In this document: positions 1 through 6,884 of the stretch, piece after piece
How positions within the stretch are numbered: position 1 is the first letter of the stretch
Layout of the letters: every line of letters begins with the position of its first letter
Source: Musicola paradisiaca NCPPB 2511
GTDB taxonomy: Bacteria > Pseudomonadota > Gammaproteobacteria > Enterobacterales > Enterobacteriaceae
NCBI RefSeq assembly: GCF_000400505.1
Contig: NZ_CM001857.1
Coordinates: 2,213,735-2,277,734 of the forward strand
DNA: 64,000 nt
Direction of reading: 5' to 3'
Notes under the pieces: generated by a model
Databases searched by the model: none
Told to the model about the DNA's origin: nothing
Seen by the model: only the letters and a program-made list of their open reading frames with translations
Position numbers and translations under genes: made by a program

Positions 1-1
1 C

Positions 2-559
2 ACCACCAACGGCCGTGGGTTGGTGGCGGGGCTGACGCTGGCGGAAATCCGTCGGCTGGAGGCGCGCGCCGGGTTCGGCGCAGAATTCGCCGGTGTCAGG
101 GTGCCGACGTTGGAGGAGTTGATCGAGTGCGTACTGGCGTTGGACATCGGCTTGCAGTTAGAACTGAAGCCCACCGCCGGCGACGATGTGGAAACTGCCG
201 AAACGGCGATTGCGGTGCTGAAGCAGATGTGGCCGGCGAATCGCGAGCGGCTGTTTTTGTCCAGTTTCTCCGTGCGCGCCATTCAGGCGTCGGCGCGGTT
301 AATGCCGGACGTACCGCGTGCGTTTGCGGTGGTGGTGCCGCCGCAGGATCCGTGGCGATTGTTGCAGGAAACGCACTGTCAGATTCTGCATTGTTTGGCG
401 GATCTGCTGGATGATGAAGCGCAGCAGCGTTTGGCGCAGAGCGGTGTCGAGTATGCCGTCGCCATCATCAATGATGCGGCACAAGCCAAACGGTTGTTGA
501 GTCAGGGGGCACAGACCATCCTGTCTGACATTCCCGATCTCCTGGATCGGGCTTTCTGA
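2..559 (+). CDS. Glycerophosphodiester phosphodiesterase, 3' part
   Basis: This is the C-terminal part of a cytoplasmic-type glycerophosphodiester phosphodiesterase, which splits deacylated phospholipids into glycerol 3-phosphate and an alcohol. The reading frame is open from base 2, so the start lies outside the window. The residues QLELKP fit the metal-ligand strand of the TIM barrel, and the end (ILSDIPDLL) matches the family's last strand, where the chain says which residues belong to the target pocket less clearly. The stop is 26 bases before the next start, so it is probably cotranscribed with the inositol-monophosphatase family gene. UgpQ-like, but paralogues exist, so no symbol is given. 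Confidence 0.85.
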   Translation, partial: TTNGRGLVAGLTLAEIRRLEARAGFGAEFAGVRVPTLEELIECVLALDIGLQLELKPTAGDDVETAETAIAVLKQMWPANRERLFLSSFSVRAIQASARLMPDVPRAFAVVVPPQDPWRLLQETHCQILHCLADLLDDEAQQRLAQSGVEYAVAIINDAAQAKRLLSQGAQTILSDIPDLLDRAF

Positions 560-585
560 GTCTGCCGATGTCAATGGAGGTCATG

Positions 586-1356
586 ATGTCCGAACTTCAA
601 GTACGTTTCGAAAACGCCAATAAGATCGTGGATGACGCCGCCAGTCTGGCAAAGCGATTGTTTGCCGAACGGAGTCGCATGACGATCGACGAAAAATCCG
701 CCAACGATTTTGCCTCTGACGCTGATCGTCAGGTTGAGCGGCTCATTCGGGAACGCCTGCAACAGGCTTTCCCGCAAGACGCTATTCTGGGAGAAGAAAT
801 GGGCGGCGAGGTCGGCGATACCTTTTGGGCAATCGACCCGATTGACGGTACGACCAACTTTTTACGCGGACTGCCGCTGTGGGGGATTTCGCTGGGGTAT
901 GTGGAAAATGGGTTAGCGATGGTCGGGACGATCGCGTTGCCGATGTTGAACCTCACGGTGTCAGCGGCGCTGGGTTGCGGCGCCTGGTGTAATGGTCTGC
1001 CATACCGACGGCAGGTGCTGTTTCCGGAGGTTCGGCTGGTCGGGCTGGGGGAGAGTCAGTGTTGGGCGGCATCGGAAATCGCGATAGTGGATGGGAGCCT
1101 GCGTGATGAAGGCTGGCCCGTGGCGAAGTACCGTTGTGCGACGGTTGGGCTGGGTTTTGCAGCACTGGGGTATACTGATGGGTATATCGAACGCTATACC
1201 AGCGTATGGGATATCGCCGCCGGCGCGGTGATTTGCGCCGAGGCCGGGCTGGCCGTGCGCTATCACGGCGACAACCGGCAGGGGCAGATGCATATCGCGG
1301 CCGCTATTCCTGCTGTTCAGTCCATCGTGGAACCGTTTTTCAGGCTCAGGCAGTAG
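586..1356 (+). CDS. Inositol monophosphatase family phosphatase
   Basis: A 256-residue Mg-dependent phosphatase of the inositol monophosphatase/HisN/CysQ superfamily. The metal-binding motifs are visible: GEE near residue 70, the signature WAIDPIDGTTNF near residues 80-91, and WDIAAG near residue 205. I place the start at 586 because GGAGG at 576-580 is properly spaced for it; an in-frame ATG at 583 is too close and one at 568 has no ribosome site. It directly follows a glycerophosphodiesterase, which suggests a role on phosphorylated inositol or another phosphopolyol released from phospholipid head groups. The substrate cannot be decided from the sequence; it is not an obvious suhB, whose usual context is different. 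Confidence 0.8.
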   Translation: MSELQVRFENANKIVDDAASLAKRLFAERSRMTIDEKSANDFASDADRQVERLIRERLQQAFPQDAILGEEMGGEVGDTFWAIDPIDGTTNFLRGLPLWGISLGYVENGLAMVGTIALPMLNLTVSAALGCGAWCNGLPYRRQVLFPEVRLVGLGESQCWAASEIAIVDGSLRDEGWPVAKYRCATVGLGFAALGYTDGYIERYTSVWDIAAGAVICAEAGLAVRYHGDNRQGQMHIAAAIPAVQSIVEPFFRLRQ

Positions 1357-1377
1357 ATCTTTTCGGGGAGAGAGGCC

Positions 1378-1385
1378 GGGCAGGG
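1378..1385 (+). other. KOPS-like octamer
   Basis: GGGCAGGG on the plus strand, left of dif and pointing towards it, as FtsK-orienting KOPS (GGGNAGGG) should. Confidence 0.5.
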
Positions 1386-1393
1386 ACAGCAAA

Positions 1394-1422
1394 GGCTCCA
1401 TACCCGTAGCGGATATGGAGCC
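1394..1422. terminator. Hairpin between convergent genes
   Basis: Perfect 9-base stem GGCTCCATA / TATGGAGCC with an 11-base loop, between two genes that converge. There is no clear T tract on either side, so it may end transcripts weakly or only protect 3' ends. Confidence 0.5.
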
Positions 1423-1428
1423 TGATGG

Positions 1429-2988
1429 TCATTCTTTGTTGATAAAGGAGCGGGGTTTTTGTGGCGATCCTGCCAGTGCGGCCTGAATCTTCATTGGGTT
1501 GAAGTAGTTGCGCATCAGCCGGATGCGATGATCGTCCGTGAATTCATAACGGATAGCCCAGTCGTAACTGTAAGGCAGGCGTGTCGTTCGGGTGATGCCC
1601 TGCTGGCTGCCGTAGGACATGGCCTGGTTTTCGCTGAAGAAGATTTTTTCCACCACTTCGCTGCTGAACTCCACCGTCTGGCCCATTAATGACCAGAAAC
1701 GGGAGAAGCCTTCGTGGCCGTAGAACACCCCGGTATAGGGCACGTCTACCGGGCCGGTCATATCCCAGACCAACTGCTCGCTCAGACAGGTTAGCGCCAT
1801 CGGCAGATCACCGGCGGCATAGGCCTGACTGAGACGTTCCAGCGTAGCCTGATTATTGGCGAACACCACCGCCTGGCTTTTGGCCTGAAAACGCGGCGGC
1901 GGCGGCGGTGTGTATTCAAAGGTCGGCGCGGCGTGGTATTCGCTGTCGCCGGGGAATGGATGGGCGACAATCGCGCGGAAATCATCGCGCATCGACGCCA
2001 TGGACATGATGGCGGGGGTCAGTTTCAACGGACGGCCGGACAGCGCCAGTTGCAAGTTTTCCAACAGTTCGCTGTAACGACGGTTAAAGCGGACGACGGC
2101 TTTGCGCAGCTCACTTTCGGGATAGTCACTCACTTTGGAGCCACTGTGGGTTTTTACCGCTTTATCCCAGGGAATGTGGAGCGCATCGCCGGTCGGGCCG
2201 CTGGCGATAGTATCGCCGGCGGTGTAGAGGCGCTCGCAATAGATTTCGTTGAACCGGTAGTAATGCGCGACATCGTTATCTGAACCACGCCAGATATTGT
2301 GTGGCGAACCTTCCCCTTGATCGCAAATGGTGCGCAGCGCTTTGATCGCGCTGTCCAGATCGATAACTTGCACCAGTTCGCCGTATGAGCCGTTGCAAAA
2401 TTGCTCGGTTGTTAACTGGCGCTCCGGATCGCCGCAAAACACGGCTTTTTCCCCGAAGCTTTCCACGGCGGCACGCAACCGGGATTCGATATAAACATAG
2501 TATTCGCCGATAGACATGTCGGTGCAGACATGGCTGGTGATCACTTCCGGGCGGACATATTTGGGATGTTCAACCTGCATGGCCTGATGGACGGCGAGTT
2601 GTGAGAAGGGATGCAGTTGAATTTCCAGATCGTCGATACCGAAAGGCAGTGTTGCCGGATAGTCGGGCAGAAAATGAGGATCATTCACGGCGGGCGTGCC
2701 GCCGATGGCGTTGAGCAGGTTGCCTGCGAGGACAAAATGGAGCATTTCTTCGATAACGACGGAGTGAATCACTTCAGAAACGCGCGGATCCATGTCGTCA
2801 TCCAGCGTATAAAGCATGGTTAGATAAGGGGGGATGAGGGCATGTTCCAGCGCCATGGCCTGCTGCAACAGAACTCTGATGTCCTCCAACTCGTGCGCTA
2901 GATCCTTATGGCTGTTTAGTTTGACATAGCCGTTTTCCCTGAAGAATGTTTCCAGATCTTGCTGTGTGTTTTGGTCATTTAAGTTCAT
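1429..2988 (-). CDS. Ferritin-like / SnoaL-like fusion protein
   Basis: A 519-residue protein with two parts. Residues about 30-300 resemble the ferritin-like domain found in VioB and RebD type enzymes of bisindole synthesis: a helix with E48 (ALEHALIPPY) is followed by an E-x-x-H motif at E81-H84 (IEEMLH), as expected for a carboxylate-bridged metal site. A proline-rich linker (EYTPPPPPRF) leads to a C-terminal SnoaL/NTF2-like domain (about residues 390-505). The start at 2988 gives the first residues MNLNDQ; a longer frame reaching 3033 begins at a TTG-type codon and looks less natural. It lies downstream of, and in the same direction as, the FAD-SLDH family gene. The reaction is unknown; an oxidative tailoring role is an inference. 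Confidence 0.7.
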   Translation of the reverse strand: MNLNDQNTQQDLETFFRENGYVKLNSHKDLAHELEDIRVLLQQAMALEHALIPPYLTMLYTLDDDMDPRVSEVIHSVVIEEMLHFVLAGNLLNAIGGTPAVNDPHFLPDYPATLPFGIDDLEIQLHPFSQLAVHQAMQVEHPKYVRPEVITSHVCTDMSIGEYYVYIESRLRAAVESFGEKAVFCGDPERQLTTEQFCNGSYGELVQVIDLDSAIKALRTICDQGEGSPHNIWRGSDNDVAHYYRFNEIYCERLYTAGDTIASGPTGDALHIPWDKAVKTHSGSKVSDYPESELRKAVVRFNRRYSELLENLQLALSGRPLKLTPAIMSMASMRDDFRAIVAHPFPGDSEYHAAPTFEYTPPPPPRFQAKSQAVVFANNQATLERLSQAYAAGDLPMALTCLSEQLVWDMTGPVDVPYTGVFYGHEGFSRFWSLMGQTVEFSSEVVEKIFFSENQAMSYGSQQGITRTTRLPYSYDWAIRYEFTDDHRIRLMRNYFNPMKIQAALAGSPQKPRSFINKE

Positions 2989-3273
2989 GGTAACGATCCG
3001 TTTTGGTCGGTCTTGCAATGCCGAAGAGTGCAATCAGTCTTATACATTTATTCCTAGCATGAAACCCGAATATCATCATCTTTTGTAGCGTATTTTTACC
3101 GTTTAACGTGTACTGGGGCACATTCCGTTTACGTCCGCCAGGATAGCGCGCGCGGCTTGTGACGACCGACGGCGGTGCGGTGGCCTGCCTTACCCTGTTT
3201 TCCGCCCCACCAGATAGCGATTCTTAAGTGTTCAACCATGTGGTTGTCGAACCGGCGTTCGTTCCTGCGAGCG

Positions 3274-3750
3274 CTATTCATCGGTGGACGCTTCGTTACT
3301 GATGCCGGATGTGGCGCGGGATGGCGGCAAGTGCGCATGAATAGCCTGCCAGATCAGCTCATCCCGGTCGGCGGCGTCGCCGTGATAAATCGGATGGATT
3401 ACTTCACGGGTTTGCAATGGAAACCATTGCCCGGTAAACCAAAGACGGATGATGCCCTGTGCCAGCGGCCCCAACGAGGCCGAGGGGAGAATGCGTTTTT
3501 CCAGCCAGGCCAGGCAGTGAGACGGATGATTGGCCTGTTGAGCATAAGCATTGAGCAATGTTGTCAAGGCGCGGGGCGCTTGACGTTGTAGCTCGTCGAA
3601 GTAATCAGGCCCAAGCTTGCTCTCGGCGAGTTCCCGTTCGCTGAAACCGGTAAGCAGGGCGGATAGCACCAGGAAACCGTGATAGCCGTTATCGGATAAC
3701 GGTGAATTACCTGTCGACGATGTTCTTTCGGGGGCTGTGTCGTTATGCAT
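3274..3750 (-). CDS. FAD-SLDH family small subunit (sorbitol dehydrogenase type)
   Basis: A 158-residue protein resembling the small subunit of membrane-bound FAD sugar-alcohol dehydrogenases (FAD-SLDH family). Recognisable blocks are LSALLTGFSERELAE near the N-terminus and IIRLWFTGQW before the C-terminus, the second being typical of the family. These subunits normally work with a GMC-type flavoprotein and a cytochrome c subunit, but neither is next to it here, so it looks like an orphan. The start at 3750 is preceded by AGGTG; a longer frame to 3864 is possible and would add 38 residues with no evident twin-arginine signal. Its neighbour downstream is the ferritin-like fusion gene, 285 bases away. 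Confidence 0.65.
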   Translation of the reverse strand: MHNDTAPERTSSTGNSPLSDNGYHGFLVLSALLTGFSERELAESKLGPDYFDELQRQAPRALTTLLNAYAQQANHPSHCLAWLEKRILPSASLGPLAQGIIRLWFTGQWFPLQTREVIHPIYHGDAADRDELIWQAIHAHLPPSRATSGISNEASTDE

Positions 3751-3918
3751 GATGCTGCACCTGGAACAAGACCGCGGCGATATTGCGTATCCGACGGGAG
3801 AAGACCCGTGTCGACCCGCATATGACCTGATGTGGTCGTCTCCTTGCTGTGTGGCGGTTTTCATCCTGAAAACCCACGGAACTCAGCCGGAACATGAAGC
3901 CGTAGCGACTGTTGAGTG

Positions 3919-3940
3919 TACCCACCCATAGGGGTGGGTA
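3919..3940. repeat. Inverted repeat upstream of the FAD-SLDH gene
   Basis: TACCCACCC and GGGTGGGTA form a 9-base perfect inverted repeat separated by four bases, about 170 bases upstream of the FAD-SLDH family start. It could be an operator or a transcript hairpin. The rest of 3751-4090 has no gene I can support. Confidence 0.45.
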
Positions 3941-4090
3941 TAAACCGGGCGAAAAAGAACAACCAAATAACCAAAAACGCTATCAACTTATAATCAGATA
4001 GCAAAATCAACTATGGTTTGCCGAAAGCACTTTCGCAAGTTTGGTGGTTATAAAATCATGCTGTTTTGATGATGAGTCATTCAGAATCAG

Positions 4091-4189
4091 GCTGTTAACG
4101 ATGTCAGTTCGAAACACTATGACCGCTATGATTACCTGACTGAAAAGCAGCGCAAGGCGCTTGCGATGCCCGTCGCCTTGTTGAACTAA
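4091..4189 (+). pseudogene. Phage-type integrase, 3' remnant
   Basis: Only the last 32 codons of a P4-type tyrosine integrase remain. The translation reads AVNDVSSKHYDRYDYLTEKQ followed by RKALAMPVALLN and a stop. The pattern H-Y-D-R-Y-D-Y-L-x-E-K-R-x-A-L is the usual tail of these integrases, just after the catalytic tyrosine region. No upstream integrase domain is open in any frame, so the rest was deleted. The stretch that follows, up to 4340, shows no gene. Confidence 0.6.
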
Positions 4190-4344
4190 ACGGGCGGTAT
4201 CCGGGCGCTAACTCCTGATACCTGAGTGAATCAGCGAAAAAATCATGACTGAGATGCGATCTCTCTGGTTAAAAACCGCGGTATTAATGATGAGCGACCG
4301 GTTTTTAACATGTAGCCGGAGGGGGCATCAGCAGGCTGTGGATA

Positions 4345-4370
4345 CCCCGCATCAGCAGCCTGATGCGGGG
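4345..4370 (-). terminator. Hairpin after srfC
   Basis: An 11-base perfect stem CCCCGCATCAG / CTGATGCGGGG with a 4-base loop lies 16 bases past the srfC stop. It lacks a T tract on the minus strand, so factor-independent termination is not certain; it may protect the 3' end of the srfABC message. Confidence 0.5.
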
Positions 4371-4385
4371 AGGGCGTTGCGGAGG

Positions 4386-6884
4386 TTATGCGTCGGCCGG
4401 TTTGATTTGCGTCAGGATGTTCCCCAGCTTTTCACGTTGCTTGGGTTTGATTTCGCGACCCGCGGAGTAACCGGCGTTCTGGATAATCATCTCGTTAAGG
4501 CCGATCAGCCAGTCGTAAATGTAGTACGCGGTATTGTTGGTTGGCGTCACGGACAGTTTGGTCAGGCGGCGCGAGGTGCCGAAACTGCCGGCTGGTTTCT
4601 CCGGTTTGGCGAAGATTTTGTGCCCCTTGTTGACGCGGCTGTCCGGTCGATTGGCTTCCGGCACCTGTTGAAACCCCAGCCAGGCGACAAAATCGCCCAG
4701 TACGGTCAACGCGCGAGAAACCTGACGATCGGCCTTGTTTTCCCGATTGACGCCCAGTTGCTCGGAGTCCGCCAGCATGCCTTGCAGGTTATCCTCGATA
4801 CGCAGCCGGATACTGGCGGTAATTAACTCTTCCACCAACATTTCGATAGTCGGGCGCGTGATGCCCAGCAACTCAATCATCGCAGGGTTTTCCGGCAGAT
4901 TACGCAGGTGGGTAATCCAGTAACGGTAGAGGTTGCGGGCGAATTCCGCTTCGTAACTGCGGCTTTCGGCAATCTCCTCTTCGGTCGGTGCCGGCAGCTG
5001 CGGACGCGGCGCGTCATCATCCTGACCGGCTTCATCGCCGAACAGGTCGATATCCAGACCGACGCCGAACGGCTCGAAATTAGCTGGCGGCGCGGCGGCA
5101 TCCGGTGTTTCCTGATAAGCGACGAAGTTGTGCTGCGGCGGTTCCTGTTGCAAGTACAGCCGACGGAGTTCATCGCGTGAAGGCAGCATGCGCTCCAGCA
5201 GTTCGCCGTGTACGCCGGTGCGTGTTTGCAAGGCCCGCAACATGGTTTCCGCGATCTGTTGTTTGCGCGCCGGGTCATCGGAGCCGGTCGGCTGGTACCA
5301 ACTGCCGAGCAGGTTGTCCGAGAGTTCGCGTTGCAATTCGCCCAACTGCTCGCTGATCCGCCCGAGTTTCACCTCACGTCGCACTTCGGCATCGAGCCAG
5401 GCCGCCATGCGGTTGACGCCGCGTTTGTCCATCGCCAGCATGGTGCCCCAGGTATCGCCGGGATTGCCGACGTAACGCTGGACGGCTTCGTCATTGTTCT
5501 GCCCGTGCGTAAAGCGCCGATCGAAGCGAGTCACCGACCAAATCAGCCCCGGTTTCCGATGGCTACGAATCTGCGGATTCTCTCCCTGTGTGTGACGAAC
5601 CCAGTAATCCAGCGCTTTGCCCACGATCCTGACGTCCGCCTTGCAGGCGGCGGCGGTACAGACCATCAGCAGGTTCATTTCCTGATTATCGGTATAACGC
5701 TCCAGCAGATAAGCGCGCTTGGCCCGCAGCAGAATACGCGCCAACGGGTGCGGCCGGGCGCGCAGGATCTGTTCCGGATTGTCCTCGTCATGTTCCTGTT
5801 CATCGTCTTGCTGGCTGAAACCGGGGAAATCCAGCAGATCGACCTGTTCAAACAATGACTCACGGGGTGGCGCCATCAATGGGATTTGCAATTCGGCGAT
5901 CAGCATGGTGAGTTCAGCCAACGACAATTCGGTACTTTTGGCGGCGCGACCGTTGACCATTGGGCGAACCTGCACGCCGGGGTCGGAAGGCGTGTTGAGC
6001 CGGTCGAGCTGGCTGGCGTTGAAGATGCCGTTGTCCGGCAGCAGGGTTTCATCCACCAGGATGCTGATGGGCGCCAATACTTTGCGTGCGCCGGAAAGCT
6101 GTTCCAGTGAATGGGCGAACTGGCGATAAGCGGCGGTAATATCGGCCCGCTCACCCCACAAGACCGAAAACAGACTGGCGCGATCATCAATGCTGAGATG
6201 AGGCGCCAGCTCCACCGCCAACGGCCAAAATTTGCTTTCCAACGGTTTCTGCCGTTTGGCGTCATGGCGTAGCAGATAATCCCACAGTGCAACGACGTCA
6301 TCGCTGTTGAGACCAGGAACCTGCTCCTGTTGTCGATGCAGTGAGAACGTCTTCAGATGCTCCGCGATATGCTGTTCATCCCAATCCTGACGATCGTTTT
6401 TTGCGAAATCATGCAGGTAGGCGTGCACCAGAATGCGGGCGATATCCGCTTCGTTCAGTAACAGCAACTGCACCGGGTTGGGCGTATTTTTGCCCTCTAC
6501 CTGGCGGGTGAAACGGGTAACAAACGCGGCCTGCTGATTGTACGGATTGATGTTTTTCTGATAATCCAGCGTCAGCCCGCCGATCGAGGTTTCCAGCCGG
6601 CTGTTTTCGCCGGCCGCCAGCGACGCCATCAGGTAGGATTTCCCGGCCTGCGCCAGGCCGAACAGCCCCATGGCGATCTCTTTCAGCGAGGCGTCGGCAA
6701 GGCCGTGGGTTTTATTGCGACAGCGCCGCAGCTTCACGATCAGGCGATCGGCCTCCATATCCAGACGGGGCACATTGCGCCGGGTTTCTTCTACCCAGGC
6801 GATGGCCTGATCCACGCCGTCGGCGACGGATTGCAATTGCCGGCTGAGGCGGCTCGATAGCTGTTTGGGCGTTAGGGCTTTCAT
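4386..6884 (-). CDS. srfC: SrfC, P-loop GTPase-like virulence-associated protein
   Basis: An 832-residue member of the SrfC (putative virulence effector) family. A P-loop of form GxxxxGKS is visible at residues 76-83 (GLAQAGKS), and a DxPG switch-like motif at 352-355 (LLDFPGFS), with a long insert between them. Together they suggest a dynamin-like or septin-like nucleotide switch; that is an inference from motifs. The C-terminal third is charged and helical, with an acidic stretch near residues 610-640. The start overlaps the srfB stop by four bases (ATGA), so translation is coupled. It is the last gene of srfABC. In Salmonella the family was named after SsrB-regulated factors; the biochemical role remains unclear. 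No secretion signal is visible. Confidence 0.85.
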   Translation of the reverse strand: MKALTPKQLSSRLSRQLQSVADGVDQAIAWVEETRRNVPRLDMEADRLIVKLRRCRNKTHGLADASLKEIAMGLFGLAQAGKSYLMASLAAGENSRLETSIGGLTLDYQKNINPYNQQAAFVTRFTRQVEGKNTPNPVQLLLLNEADIARILVHAYLHDFAKNDRQDWDEQHIAEHLKTFSLHRQQEQVPGLNSDDVVALWDYLLRHDAKRQKPLESKFWPLAVELAPHLSIDDRASLFSVLWGERADITAAYRQFAHSLEQLSGARKVLAPISILVDETLLPDNGIFNASQLDRLNTPSDPGVQVRPMVNGRAAKSTELSLAELTMLIAELQIPLMAPPRESLFEQVDLLDFPGFSQQDDEQEHDEDNPEQILRARPHPLARILLRAKRAYLLERYTDNQEMNLLMVCTAAACKADVRIVGKALDYWVRHTQGENPQIRSHRKPGLIWSVTRFDRRFTHGQNNDEAVQRYVGNPGDTWGTMLAMDKRGVNRMAAWLDAEVRREVKLGRISEQLGELQRELSDNLLGSWYQPTGSDDPARKQQIAETMLRALQTRTGVHGELLERMLPSRDELRRLYLQQEPPQHNFVAYQETPDAAAPPANFEPFGVGLDIDLFGDEAGQDDDAPRPQLPAPTEEEIAESRSYEAEFARNLYRYWITHLRNLPENPAMIELLGITRPTIEMLVEELITASIRLRIEDNLQGMLADSEQLGVNRENKADRQVSRALTVLGDFVAWLGFQQVPEANRPDSRVNKGHKIFAKPEKPAGSFGTSRRLTKLSVTPTNNTAYYIYDWLIGLNEMIIQNAGYSAGREIKPKQREKLGNILTQIKPADA

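Noticed and set aside
3129-3338. Minus-strand frame overlapping the FAD-SLDH gene end
   Set aside because: Arg/His-rich translation without similarity to a GMC flavoprotein or cytochrome, which I had hoped to find there.
4091-4385. Attachment site or tRNA next to the integrase remnant
   Set aside because: No tRNA-like cloverleaf or direct repeat was found around the remnant.
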